Positions 44,255 to 52,625 of a stretch of 64,000 nt of DNA are shown here, piece by piece. The notes under the pieces are model-generated. The model was not told where the DNA came from and searched no databases. It was given only the letters and a program-made list of their open reading frames with translations. Location: the NCBI GenBank assembly GCA_900465685.1, contig UEGR01000013.1, forward strand, positions 62,001 through 126,000, read 5' to 3'. Both the position numbers and the translations under genes were made by a program. The number at the start of each line of letters is the position of its first letter. Positions within the stretch are counted from its first letter, which is position 1. Origin of the DNA: Hyphomicrobiales bacterium. GTDB lineage: Bacteria > Pseudomonadota > Alphaproteobacteria > Rhizobiales > Rhizobiaceae.

Positions 44255-44282
44255 CACGTGGGGTGGATTGTTGCCCCACGTG
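44255..44282. repeat. 9-bp perfect hairpin between two regulator genes
   Basis: CACGTGGGG (44255-44263) and CCCCACGTG (44274-44282) flank a 10-base loop, between the end of the GntR gene and the start of the IclR gene on the minus strand. It lies 32 bases after the GntR stop; no U-run follows, so it may be a Rho-dependent or processing structure, or an operator for the IclR promoter. Confidence 0.45.
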
Positions 44283-44313
44283 GAAATCTTCGGCGATGTT
44301 GGCCGTGATTGAA

Positions 44314-45027
44314 CTATTCTGGAAGTGGCCCGATATGATCAAGCTTGGCACTGCGCGCCGCCCGACCACCGAGTGCCCGCACCGGCTCGTTATCTATGCC
44401 GTAACGCTCTGCCATCAACATGATATGAGTGGAAAGATGCTGGAGCGCTTCAGTGATCCTGTAGGTTTCAAGCAGCTCGACAATGACCAGATGCTCGGCA
44501 CTGGAAAATTTGCGGGCAGGCAGCGACGAACGATGTGACCGCAATGCCGCTACTTTACCGGCCACAAGATGGTAGGCATTTACCAGATAAGGGTTGCCAC
44601 AGTTTTCCAATGCTGCGTCGTGAAAATGATCGTCTGCCCGGGCACTGCGCAAAGCATCGCCAGCGTCACATGCTTCAATCATGTCTTTCGCCGCTGCGCG
44701 CATTGCGTTCAGCGTTTCATCGCGCCTACGCATCATAGCCAGGCGCACCGCTTCAACTTCGATTGTCTTTCTGAACTCGCATAGATTCACAGTATCTTCG
44801 TGGGTCGGCAGAAAGACAAAGGTGCCTCTTTGCGGTTGCACGTCAATCAGGCCCTGTTGCTCCAGGAGAGCAAAGGCTTCCTTCACTGGGCTGCGGCTAA
44901 CGCCAAGCGCTGTTGCAAGCTTGTCTTCCGACAGAGCATCCCCCAGCTCGAGTTCACCGTCGATAATTGCCCGCCGCAACCTGTCGGTCACGCGTGCGCC
45001 CAGCGAGGATCGCGGTTTCGAATGCAT
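44314..45027 (-). CDS. GntR-family (FadR-type) transcriptional regulator
   Basis: A 237-residue regulator with a winged helix near 10-75 (ALSEDKLATALGVSRSPVKEAFALLEQQGLIDVQPQRGTF) and a C-terminal FCD helical domain with conserved Asp/His positions (DDHFHDAALENCGN). I start it at ATG 45027; an in-frame ATG lies 45 bases further up without a better ribosome site. It is the last gene of the minus-strand SDR/TIM-barrel unit, 100 bp after the TIM barrel, and probably controls that unit and perhaps the divergent genes through the dyad at 46804. Confidence 0.83.
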   Translation of the reverse strand: MHSKPRSSLGARVTDRLRRAIIDGELELGDALSEDKLATALGVSRSPVKEAFALLEQQGLIDVQPQRGTFVFLPTHEDTVNLCEFRKTIEVEAVRLAMMRRRDETLNAMRAAAKDMIEACDAGDALRSARADDHFHDAALENCGNPYLVNAYHLVAGKVAALRSHRSSLPARKFSSAEHLVIVELLETYRITEALQHLSTHIMLMAERYGIDNEPVRALGGRAARSAKLDHIGPLPE

Positions 45028-45130
45028 TTCTGCCGCCCTTTCCTTTTTGGGCCTAAATAGGTTCCAGCTCAATTAATTGAATCATGTACGCGTCTGCCGG
45101 GGGCGAAGCAACACCCCCGGCGACATGACA

Positions 45131-45952
45131 TCATTTCATCGACATATCGTCGAGGAAGCGTTTTGTTGCCGCCATGCCCTGTTTTGCGCGTTCAAGGAAA
45201 CCAAGGTCAGCATCGCCTTTGTGCGGAGTTTCGACGCTGATCACCACATCATCGGGCAGGGCGGACACCAGTTCCCTGAGCCGCAGGCCGCCATCGCCCG
45301 GAAACAGTCGCGCTGTTCGTGCCTCAGCAATATAGCCAGCATTGTCCACGGGTTGTTCAGCCGGTACGTCGCAAAGTTGAAGATAGAGCGCGAGCCCTTC
45401 CGGTAACGCCGCTACATCTTCGGGACTGCCGCCAGACCGAAACAGATGCAACGCATCAATCAGAAGCCCGACATTCTTGCAACCTGACGCGACGGCAAGG
45501 CGCGTTGCATCATGGATCGTCGCCGTCGAACGCCAGCGCATGAATTCCACAGCCATTTTGATATCGTATTGTGCGGCTGCATCGGCGATACGGGCCAGAT
45601 TGTCCGAAGATCGCGACGGGTCCGGATCCTCGCAGGTGATTTGCATCACCGGCATATTCAATTCACCGGCTGTCTCGATGACCGGAAGCCAGGACGCGAT
45701 ATCGGTCTCGGGCAAAAGTGTAAACACTTCCCCATCGTAAAAGGAGACGCCTGTATCTGCGGCGATGGCCTTGATTTCTTGAATCAGCGCCTTGTTGCCC
45801 ACAATAGGATGGACGAGGTTCAGTCCGTGCGGGGCGATCAGCCGCAGACTGACCATGTCGTAGCCGCAGGACGCCGCAACCTTGACGTTATCGACAGGTG
45901 GGCAGCCGAAGACTGTCAGATAGGCGAGGGAGAGAGGATGTTTTTTATACAT
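45131..45952 (-). CDS. TIM-barrel protein, 3-dehydroshikimate dehydratase-like (copy 2)
   Basis: A 273-residue homologue of copies 1 and 3, with predicted metal ligands E136 (VEFMRW), D166 (LIDALH), Q192 (YLQLCDVP) and E241 (ISVETPH). It shares SLAYLTV at the start and RLFPGDGGLRL. It lies 9 bp after the SDR gene in the same unit, so the SDR probably makes or uses its substrate. Sequence divergence from the other two copies is large enough to suggest a distinct substrate rather than a recent duplicate. Confidence 0.74.
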   Translation of the reverse strand: MYKKHPLSLAYLTVFGCPPVDNVKVAASCGYDMVSLRLIAPHGLNLVHPIVGNKALIQEIKAIAADTGVSFYDGEVFTLLPETDIASWLPVIETAGELNMPVMQITCEDPDPSRSSDNLARIADAAAQYDIKMAVEFMRWRSTATIHDATRLAVASGCKNVGLLIDALHLFRSGGSPEDVAALPEGLALYLQLCDVPAEQPVDNAGYIAEARTARLFPGDGGLRLRELVSALPDDVVISVETPHKGDADLGFLERAKQGMAATKRFLDDMSMK

Positions 45953-45961
45953 TGTACGGCC

Positions 45962-46702
45962 TCAATATGTAGCACGACCGCCGGAAACATCGAAGACCGC
46001 GCCGGTTGAGAAAGAGCATTCTTCGGAGGCAAGCCAGCTTACCAGTGCCGCAACTTCGTCGGCTTCACCCAGCCTGCCGATCGGAATTTTAGCCGTTACA
46101 AAGGCTTTGAATTCAGGCGTTAGCTGATTCATCATCTCGGTTTCGATTGCCGCCGGGGTGACACAATTGACGCGGATCTGTGTAGGAGCAAGCTCTTTGC
46201 CAATGGATTTGGTCAAGCCGATAACGCCAGCTTTGGAGGCAGAATAGGCGACCGCGTTGGGGTTTCCCTCTTTCCCGGCGATGGACGAAATATTGACAAT
46301 GCGGCCATATCCGGTCTTGAGCATTTCGCGCACCGCCGACTGGCAGCAGTAGAAAACGGCATCCAGATTGAGCGACATGACAAAACGCCAGCCGTCATGT
46401 GGATATTTTTCGAATTGCTCCAGAGGCCCATTGTGACCGGCGCTGGTAACGAGAATGCCGAGTGGACCCATCTCAGCGACTACCTTGGCGGTAGCGGCTT
46501 CGACTTCGGCGGCATCCATCACATTCACAACATATCCCTTGGCGCCCGGCAACTTTGCAGCAGCCTCCTCCACGCGCTCGCGGTTGATATCCCAAAGCGC
46601 GACCTTGTGCCCTTTGGCCGCAAGACGCGCGGCAATGGGAAATCCGAGTCCTCCCGCACCGCCGGTTACGATCGCGACGCGCGGCATTTCCTGATCTGCC
46701 AT
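45962..46702 (-). CDS. Short-chain dehydrogenase/reductase (classical SDR)
   Basis: A 246-residue classical SDR. The coenzyme motif TGGAGGLG is at 13-20, an NAG-type motif is SAGHNG, and the catalytic triad is S140 (NISS), Y153 and K157 (YSASK). It would interconvert a ring or side-chain alcohol and ketone with NAD(P). The Asp after beta-2 (ALWDIN) favours NAD. It heads the minus-strand unit SDR, TIM barrel copy 2, GntR, and diverges from the EthD-like gene across a strong dyad. Confidence 0.87.
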   Translation of the reverse strand: MADQEMPRVAIVTGGAGGLGFPIAARLAAKGHKVALWDINRERVEEAAAKLPGAKGYVVNVMDAAEVEAATAKVVAEMGPLGILVTSAGHNGPLEQFEKYPHDGWRFVMSLNLDAVFYCCQSAVREMLKTGYGRIVNISSIAGKEGNPNAVAYSASKAGVIGLTKSIGKELAPTQIRVNCVTPAAIETEMMNQLTPEFKAFVTAKIPIGRLGEADEVAALVSWLASEECSFSTGAVFDVSGGRATY

Positions 46703-46793
46703 AATGGTTTTTCCTCCCTGATATTCAGGCCGTTCGCAGGGCCAATGTGGGTGAGACGTTCGATGCTGGCTCTTCGAACAGCCAATCTTGGGG

Positions 46794-46821
46794 TTGACAT
46801 TCGTAGAATACTAACATTCTA
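46794..46821. promoter_or_regulatory. Promoter/operator between the SDR and the EthD-like gene
   Basis: TAGAAT-ACTAAC-ATTCTA (46804-46821) is a perfect 6-bp dyad in the divergent intergenic region, 77 bases before the plus-strand gene. TTGACA at 46794-46799 may be a -35 element for the plus strand, placing the dyad over the -10 region. A GntR or IclR protein encoded nearby is the expected binder. Confidence 0.55.
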
Positions 46822-46897
46822 GTAGCCTAAATGGGTCGGAAACGACCGACTTGTCAAGCGGAGAGGACGCGGGACAAGCAGAATGGAGGAGAAGAAT

Positions 46898-47596
46898 ATG
46901 GGACTGAAGGGCTCTGCCTTTCTGGCGATATGGCACGACATCGAAGATGGTGCACATGAGGAATATATCGAATGGCATACTCGGGAACATATGCCCGAGC
47001 GCCTCTCGATTCCTGGTTTTGGAACCGGCAAACGGCTCCACGCACCTGCTGCGGCACGATATGTCTTCGGCACGATTTACGCGGGTGAAACCGTGGAAAC
47101 TTTTCGCTCGCCCGCTTATCTCGAACGTTTGAACAATCCGACACCGTGGACCGCTGCGGTTGCTCCCAGTTTTCGCAACTTTTTGCGCGTCGCCTGCGAA
47201 AGACTGGCGACTGCCGGTAATGGTGACGGCGGCTGCATGGCGACAGTTCGGTTTGATCTTTCAGGCAGCGAGGGAGAAGTTAGACTGAGGACAAAAGCGC
47301 AGGCGCTTGCCGACCAGATGCTTGCCGTGCCCGGTGTTGCATGCGTGCATATCGGTATCGCCCGCAGTGAAGTTTCCAGCGTTCGTACCAAGGAAACCGA
47401 GTTGCGTGCTGAAATGAATGAAGGTGGCTTCGATGTGGTGGTACTCATCGAAGGAGCCTCAAATCCGGGACTTCATGCGGCGTTGCCGCAGATTGAACGG
47501 CTGGCAACAGAAAGCGGTGTTCTGTCTTCCCCCATCAGCGATATCTACGATGCTGCTTTCTCTTTGACTGCAGACGACATGAAGGGGGCAGCATGA
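46898..47596 (+). CDS. Two-domain dimeric alpha/beta-barrel (EthD-like) protein
   Basis: A 232-residue protein. The first half (FLAIWHDIEDGAHEEYIEWHTREHMPERLSIPGF) has the pattern of EthD/DUF4286-like dimeric barrels, with the invariant-looking W-H-x-x-E-H-M stretch; the second half looks like a second barrel (VRFDLSG and GVACVHIGIAR). ATG 46898 has GGAGGA 8 bases upstream and its stop overlaps the epimerase start. Small alpha/beta barrels of this kind act as isomerases, decarboxylases or lactone-forming enzymes in ring degradation; the precise reaction is unknown. Confidence 0.65.
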   Translation: MGLKGSAFLAIWHDIEDGAHEEYIEWHTREHMPERLSIPGFGTGKRLHAPAAARYVFGTIYAGETVETFRSPAYLERLNNPTPWTAAVAPSFRNFLRVACERLATAGNGDGGCMATVRFDLSGSEGEVRLRTKAQALADQMLAVPGVACVHIGIARSEVSSVRTKETELRAEMNEGGFDVVVLIEGASNPGLHAALPQIERLATESGVLSSPISDIYDAAFSLTADDMKGAA

Positions 47597-48498
47597 AGCG
47601 GGTTCTTATCACGGGTGGGGCGGGTTTTCTGGGCGGATGGATTCTCAAGGCGTTGAAGGCTCAAGGTCACGATGTGCGCATCTTCGACCGTACCAGCGAC
47701 CGACGCATTCTCCGGGAAATCGTCGGCAGTAATGCTGAGCATGTTGAGTGGTACCAAGGCGATATCACAGACGCAGAGGCGGTAAAGGCGGCTGCCAGGG
47801 ACTGCGCCTCTATCGTTCATCTTGCTGCACTTCTAACACCTGCGTGTAAGAACGATCCGGTGCTGGGTGCGACCGTCAATCTGATTGGTACGCTGAATGT
47901 CTTCGAAGCCGCCAGAGCGAACGGGATCGAGCGGGTCGCCTATGCCAGCAGCGCCGCCGTCTTTGGCCCTGACGACGGGATGACGCCGCATCCTGTTTCG
48001 CAATATGGTGCTTTTAAACTCGCATGCGAAGGAAGCGCACGAGCCTATTGGCACGATGCCGGCATTGCCAGTATCGGCCTGCGTCCGACCGTTGTGTATG
48101 GGCCGGGCAGGCAAAGCGGGCTCACCGCCGGCCCAACACTTGCCTGTCGAGAGGCCGTTCGCGGCAATGCTTATACGATTGGCTATTCCGGGCCGCAGGA
48201 TATGGTTTTCGTTGCCGATGTGGCGGCGGCATTTGCGGCGGCGGCAACACGATCTTATGAAGGTGCGCATGCCTTTTCATTGGGTGGGGCATGCGAGGAC
48301 CTGTCTGATGTCGTCCAGGCTATCCGGTCAGAAATACCTGGTGCCGAAATCGATTTTTCTGGTGACGCTGTACCGATGGCGCCGAATATCGCTGAGACCG
48401 ACAATGAGCGTCTGCTTGGAGCCATTCCCGTCACGTCGCTTCGTGACGGAATAGCACAGACCATCGCGCATTACCGCTCGATGGAGGGGATGAGCTGA
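47593..48498 (+). CDS. NAD-dependent epimerase/dehydratase (extended SDR)
   Basis: A 301-residue extended SDR: TGGAGFLGGW (7-16), catalytic S119/S120 with Y138 and K142 (YGAFK), and the C-terminal substrate domain. It would act on a ring or sugar alcohol, dehydrogenating or epimerising it. It overlaps the EthD-like gene by 4 bp (ATGA), so the two are coupled. Its last 28 bp overlap the end of the TetR gene on the opposite strand. Confidence 0.82.
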   Translation: MKRVLITGGAGFLGGWILKALKAQGHDVRIFDRTSDRRILREIVGSNAEHVEWYQGDITDAEAVKAAARDCASIVHLAALLTPACKNDPVLGATVNLIGTLNVFEAARANGIERVAYASSAAVFGPDDGMTPHPVSQYGAFKLACEGSARAYWHDAGIASIGLRPTVVYGPGRQSGLTAGPTLACREAVRGNAYTIGYSGPQDMVFVADVAAAFAAAATRSYEGAHAFSLGGACEDLSDVVQAIRSEIPGAEIDFSGDAVPMAPNIAETDNERLLGAIPVTSLRDGIAQTIAHYRSMEGMS

Positions 48499-49172
48499 TG
48501 TCCATCCACGGCGATAAATCGCAGGATCATCTCGGTCATCGTCTGCAAGCGGGCATCGATAGCATCTTCTGCAAGAAGTTCGCGACCGAAGAGAACCTTC
48601 AGCGTATGCCGGTTGGAGACATAGGTGAAACCGAGCGCCGAGATGGAGATATAGAGATCAAGCGGATCCACATGGCGGAAAAGACCTTTTGCGACACCGC
48701 TCTCGATAATCGTCGATACTCTGTTGACGATGGCGCTGTTGAGCCCCTCCATGTCTGTCGCCGCCTGCAGATGGACCGCACCGTGCAGGTTCTCCGTGTT
48801 GATCATCCGTACGAAGGCAGGATTGTCGATGTAATAGCGGAAGGTGAAAGAGATCAGCGCTTTCATCGCCCCAATGGGATCGGCGGGATCAAGGTGCAAC
48901 TGTTCTTCTGCGGAACGGATGCCCACATATAAGTGCTCCATGGCTGCAAGGTAGAGTTCCTCCTTGCTGCCGAAGTAATGATAAACCATTGCCTTGTTGG
49001 AGTTCGCCCGTTGTGCGATGCGATCCACCCGAGCGCCGCCAATTCCATGGGTGGAAAACTCCGCTATTGCGGATTCAAGCAGCAGGCGCCTGCGTTTCTC
49101 CGGTGATCTCTGTCCAGGGTCAATTCCGGGATCGAGCGTGTTCTGTGTTGGCATCGTATCGGCATTCGTCAT
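48471..49172 (-). CDS. TetR-family transcriptional regulator
   Basis: A 233-residue TetR regulator with N-terminal HTH (about 25-70: FSTHGIGGARVDRIAQRANSNKAMVYHYFGSKEELY) and a longer ligand-binding C-terminal domain. ATG 49172 has GAGGA 6 bases upstream; an upstream ATG is possible but lacks one. It diverges from the ABC/AroQ operon, whose promoter holds a perfect palindrome, so it is its probable repressor. Its 3' end runs 28 bp into the epimerase gene on the other strand. Confidence 0.86.
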   Translation of the reverse strand: MTNADTMPTQNTLDPGIDPGQRSPEKRRRLLLESAIAEFSTHGIGGARVDRIAQRANSNKAMVYHYFGSKEELYLAAMEHLYVGIRSAEEQLHLDPADPIGAMKALISFTFRYYIDNPAFVRMINTENLHGAVHLQAATDMEGLNSAIVNRVSTIIESGVAKGLFRHVDPLDLYISISALGFTYVSNRHTLKVLFGRELLAEDAIDARLQTMTEMILRFIAVDGHQLIPSIER

Positions 49173-49272
49173 TTGGATTCCTCGGACTGGCTGTCCTCTT
49201 ACCACATTGGAAGGCATTGGGCAGCAGCTAGAGCGTAAGTCGTTGATCTGCGGTTAGGGATAACACATGGAT

Positions 49273-49300
49273 TGACATCAACCAACCGGTTGGTTAATTA
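49273..49300 (+). promoter_or_regulatory. Promoter with 16-bp palindromic operator (probable TetR site)
   Basis: TTGACA (49273-49278) and TAATTA (49295-49300) are 16 bases apart; AACCAACCGGTTGGTT (49280-49295), a perfect palindrome, fills the gap. A repressor bound there would block RNA polymerase. The binding-protein gene starts about 80 bases downstream. The divergent TetR gene is the natural source of the repressor. Confidence 0.7.
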
Positions 49301-49379
49301 AAAAATGAATACAAGGTTCGGATCGCGAAGAGGAGTCGCAGTCTGGACAACACGGCACAAACCTTGAGGAGGACTATTA

Positions 49380-50213
49380 ATGCCGGGCAAATTCCCTTTT
49401 CGCAAAGTAGCACTGGCGCTTTTTGCAGGCGCGGCGATGGTGCTCGGAGCTTCTGCAGCACACGCGCAGGCTCTGGAGAAAATCAAAAGCGCTGGCGTCG
49501 TCCGTATCGGCGTCATGGGCGAACAGGCCCCTTGGGGTTCAATCGACTCCACCGGAAACAACATTGGCTACGATATCGATGTTGCGAAACTGATCGGCGA
49601 AGAAATGGGCGTCAAGGTTGAGTTCGTGCCCAACGCTGTCGCTGCGCGTATTCCAAACCTTTTGACTGGTAAGGTCGATCTGCAGATGGCCGTGATGGGT
49701 ATGTATCCGGACCGCGCCAAAGCTGTTCAGTTTACCAAGCCCTATGCCGGCCTGAAGATCATTCTTTTGTCGAGCGCCAAAAACAACATCACCAAGATTG
49801 AAGATGCCAAAAGCCTTCGCATAGGCGTGCCGCGCGGTGCGGCGCAGGACAAGTCAATCACGGGACTTCTAGGTGATGTTAGCAATATTCGTCGCTTTGA
49901 CGATGACAGCTCCACGATGCAGGCGCTGGTATCTGGTCAGGTTGACGCCATCGGTGGCAACACGACCTATAAGATCAATCTGGATAAGGCCGCGCCGGGT
50001 AACGATTACGAGCAGAAACTGGTCTTCAACGAGCAGTGGATGGGTGTAACGACCAAGCTTGGCGACAAGGAAATCAACGCCTGGCTGAACCAGTTCATCG
50101 ACAAGATCAAGGCGGATGGTCGCCTTGAAGCTATCAACAAGAAGTGGCTCGGCGAAGACAAACTCCCGAACTTCCCTGAGAAGCTCGAAGGTGTGCCCTA
50201 CACCGTAGAATAA
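49380..50213 (+). CDS. Amino-acid-type ABC transporter periplasmic binding protein (family 3)
   Basis: A 277-residue SBP_bac_3 protein with a signal peptide (basic start, hydrophobic run, ASAAHAQA cleavage region) and the family segment VVRIGVMGEQAPWGS...GNNIGYDIDVAKLIGEEMGVKVEF. It delivers a small polar ligand to the two permeases encoded 3.3 kb downstream in the same operon. GAGGAGG precedes the ATG. Because a catabolic AroQ-like gene follows instead of the permeases, the ligand may be a hydroaromatic acid rather than an amino acid. Confidence 0.87.
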   Translation: MPGKFPFRKVALALFAGAAMVLGASAAHAQALEKIKSAGVVRIGVMGEQAPWGSIDSTGNNIGYDIDVAKLIGEEMGVKVEFVPNAVAARIPNLLTGKVDLQMAVMGMYPDRAKAVQFTKPYAGLKIILLSSAKNNITKIEDAKSLRIGVPRGAAQDKSITGLLGDVSNIRRFDDDSSTMQALVSGQVDAIGGNTTYKINLDKAAPGNDYEQKLVFNEQWMGVTTKLGDKEINAWLNQFIDKIKADGRLEAINKKWLGEDKLPNFPEKLEGVPYTVE

Positions 50214-50305
50214 GATCGACCACATTTCCAATACTGCATGATGAAACGAGGCGCGCGACCACGATTGCGAAGTCGCGCCCTTCGTCTTCCACGGAAAGTC
50301 TGAAC

Positions 50306-50740
50306 ATGCGTAAAATCTTCATATTGAATGGTCCCAACCTCAATCTGCTCGGCCAGCGTGAGCCGGAAATCTACGGTCGAACGACACTCGATGAAATTCG
50401 TTCCTGGTTGGAGACGGATGCTGCAGAGCTTGGTGTGGCGATTGAATTCCGCCAGTCGAACTTCGAAGGTGAGATTATAGAATCCATTCATGCCGCACGT
50501 GAGGAAGCGGTGGGGATCATCATCAATCCGGCTGCCTATACGTTCACGTCGATTGCCATTCTCGATGCACTCAAGATGTTCAATGGACCCAAGATCGAGC
50601 TACACATTTCCAACGTGCACCAGCGCGAAGAAATCTATCACAAGTCGCTCGTATCAAGAACAGCAACAGCAGTGATGGCAGGCTTTGGGGCTCAAGGCTA
50701 TCGCCTCGCTCTTAGAGCAATGACGGAGATGACGGCATGA
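50306..50740 (+). CDS. Type II 3-dehydroquinate dehydratase-like protein, atypical site
   Basis: A 144-residue AroQ-fold protein. Kept residues are N12, R18, Y23 (REPEIYG), N74 (NPAAYT), D87 and H100 (ELHISN). Two positions that in characterised enzymes contact the C4/C5 hydroxyls of dehydroquinate differ: the usual His after NPAAYT is F80, and the usual Arg near EEF is Y111. So it probably dehydrates a related cyclohexane acid, not standard dehydroquinate. It overlaps the Gfo/Idh gene by 4 bp. In the quinate pathway a catabolic dehydroquinase precedes dehydroshikimate dehydratase, which mirrors this gene order. Confidence 0.83.
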   Translation: MRKIFILNGPNLNLLGQREPEIYGRTTLDEIRSWLETDAAELGVAIEFRQSNFEGEIIESIHAAREEAVGIIINPAAYTFTSIAILDALKMFNGPKIELHISNVHQREEIYHKSLVSRTATAVMAGFGAQGYRLALRAMTEMTA

Positions 50741-51798
50741 CACGCATTGGTCTTATGGGGGCTGGCCTGATTGGCCGCGAACACGCAGAACTTCTGACTT
50801 CGAACCGGCGCGCAGAAATTGCCGCCATCTGCGACCCGACGCCCGCAGCTGCGGAAATGGCGGCCAGACTTTCAGTCCCGCATTTTTCTGACTATGGCGC
50901 GATGCTCGATCAGGCAAAGCCGGATGGTGCTATCATCGCCTTGCCGAACCAGTTGCATGCACCAGCAGCTCTGGCTTGCATCGAGCGCGGAGTACCTTGC
51001 CTGATCGAAAAGCCAATTGCTGAAAGCCTGGCATCGGCCAGCCGGATTGTCGAGGCTTCCGAACGTTCAGGTGTTGCTGTGCTTGTTGGCCATCAGCGCC
51101 GTCACAGCCCGGATATCCGTTCGGCAAAGCGTGCCATTGAGGCTGGCGAACTCGGTCCGCTTGTTGCCGTGAATGGCATGACCCTGTTTGATAAGCCGGA
51201 TGATTATTTCAATACAGAATGGCGGCGGAAGCTCGGTGGCGGTGTTCTGCTGATCAATCTCATCCATGACATCGATGTGCTGCGTTATCTGGTGGGTGAG
51301 ATCGAAAGCATTCGCGCTTTTACTTCGTCTGCGCGTCGTGGCTTCGAAGTGGAAGACACTGCAAGCATATCAATCCGCTTTGTAAATGGTGTGCTTGGTA
51401 CGTTCCTGATTTCCGATGGTGCGGTCAGTCCGTGGGCGTGGGAATACACGTCGGGTCAAGCACTCTATCATCCGGCGCAGCCCGGGCCTTGCCTCTTCCT
51501 TGCTGGACGCAAGGCGGCATTATCCGTTTCCGATATGTATCTCTGGCGGCATGCAGAGGAAAGCGATCACTGGCAGCATCCGCTGATCCGCGAATACCGG
51601 CCGGGTGATGGGTCGTTGACCTATGTGAACCAGCTCGATCATTTCGTTGATGTGATCCATGGAAATGTCAAGCCGTTGATTACGGCGCGTGATGGCATGT
51701 CGACGCTTGCAGCAACACTTGCAGTCGATGTTGCGGGACGTGAAGATCGCACGGTCACGCTTGCGGAGATGCTGAATGCCGCCGGGGTGGCGGCATGA
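50737..51798 (+). CDS. Gfo/Idh/MocA-family oxidoreductase
   Basis: A 353-residue NAD(P)-dependent dehydrogenase with an N-terminal Rossmann domain (RIGLMGAGLIGREHAELL) and the EKP motif (LIEKPIAES, about 88-96). The C-terminal half has the Gfo/Idh fold with GGGVLLINLIHDIDVLRYL. Members oxidise hydroxyl groups of inositol, sugars and quinate or shikimate-like rings. It overlaps both neighbours by 4 bp (ATGA), tightly coupled to the AroQ-like gene and to TIM barrel copy 3. Confidence 0.85.
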   Translation: MTRIGLMGAGLIGREHAELLTSNRRAEIAAICDPTPAAAEMAARLSVPHFSDYGAMLDQAKPDGAIIALPNQLHAPAALACIERGVPCLIEKPIAESLASASRIVEASERSGVAVLVGHQRRHSPDIRSAKRAIEAGELGPLVAVNGMTLFDKPDDYFNTEWRRKLGGGVLLINLIHDIDVLRYLVGEIESIRAFTSSARRGFEVEDTASISIRFVNGVLGTFLISDGAVSPWAWEYTSGQALYHPAQPGPCLFLAGRKAALSVSDMYLWRHAEESDHWQHPLIREYRPGDGSLTYVNQLDHFVDVIHGNVKPLITARDGMSTLAATLAVDVAGREDRTVTLAEMLNAAGVAA

Positions 51799-52625
51799 CC
51801 CGCAGAAAGACATCACTCTCGTTTCTGACCGGGCTTGGCGTCGCGCCGGAAGAAGCCGTGCTGGCGGCAGCGGAGGCAGGTTACGATTATCTCGGCTTTC
51901 GCCTGATGCCAGCTGTTCCGGGTGGCTTGGCTTATGCGCTGATGGACGAGCCGACCCGAGTGAAAACACTTCTCAACCTTATGGAAGATAAGGGCGTCGC
52001 GGTTTTCGACATTGAGATGATCCGCATTGGACCGGATTTTGATCCTGAGCCATATTTGCCGTTTCTGGATTGTTCGGCGCAATTGGGTGCTCGCGCCATT
52101 CTCGTTGCAGGGGACGATACCGACGAGATACGGCTGACCCACTCCTTCGTGAAGCTTTGCGAGGCGGCCCGTCCTTTCGGTCTTTCGATGGACCTGGAAT
52201 TCATGCCTCAATCCGAACTCCGCGATCTTGCCGCGGCGACCCGGGTATTAACTGCGGCCGACCAGCCGAACCAGGGTGTCATCATTGATACGCTACACGT
52301 TTCGCGTTCATGTTCGACTATCGAAGAAATTGCCGCTGTGCCGCGCAAGTGGCTGCACTATGCGCAGATTTGCGATGCTCCCGCCAAAATCCCGGAAAAC
52401 CGCGACGAGCTGAACTATGCCGCGCGCCACGAGCGGCTTTTGCCCGGTGACGGCGAACTGAATCTCGCTGGCATGTTCGAAGCGCTGCCGGCGAATATTC
52501 CGGTTGCGGTTGAGATCCCGAATGATCGCCAGTCGCGAGGTTTGTCTGCCACCGAATGGGCAAGACGCGCGCTGATAGCATCAAATGCCGTACTGGAAAG
52601 AGTAACCGGGGAGATTGTAGCGTGA
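51795..52625 (+). CDS. TIM-barrel protein, 3-dehydroshikimate dehydratase-like (copy 3)
   Basis: A 276-residue homologue with predicted metal ligands E135 (LEFMPQ), D165 (IIDTLH), Q191 (YAQICDAP) and E240 (VAVEIPN). It is closest in spacing to the E134-D165-Q191-E239 set of QuiC. It also shares RLLPGDGELNL with the others. It sits between a Gfo/Idh dehydrogenase and an aldo-keto reductase, in the operon with the AroQ-like gene, so it would be the last step if the pathway parallels quinate catabolism. Confidence 0.76.
   Translation: MTRRKTSLSFLTGLGVAPEEAVLAAAEAGYDYLGFRLMPAVPGGLAYALMDEPTRVKTLLNLMEDKGVAVFDIEMIRIGPDFDPEPYLPFLDCSAQLGARAILVAGDDTDEIRLTHSFVKLCEAARPFGLSMDLEFMPQSELRDLAAATRVLTAADQPNQGVIIDTLHVSRSCSTIEEIAAVPRKWLHYAQICDAPAKIPENRDELNYAARHERLLPGDGELNLAGMFEALPANIPVAVEIPNDRQSRGLSATEWARRALIASNAVLERVTGEIVA

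Noticed and set aside
44255-44282. The CACGTGGGG hairpin as a Rho-independent terminator.
   Set aside because: The stem is perfect but no U-run follows on either strand; it is listed only as a repeat/hairpin.
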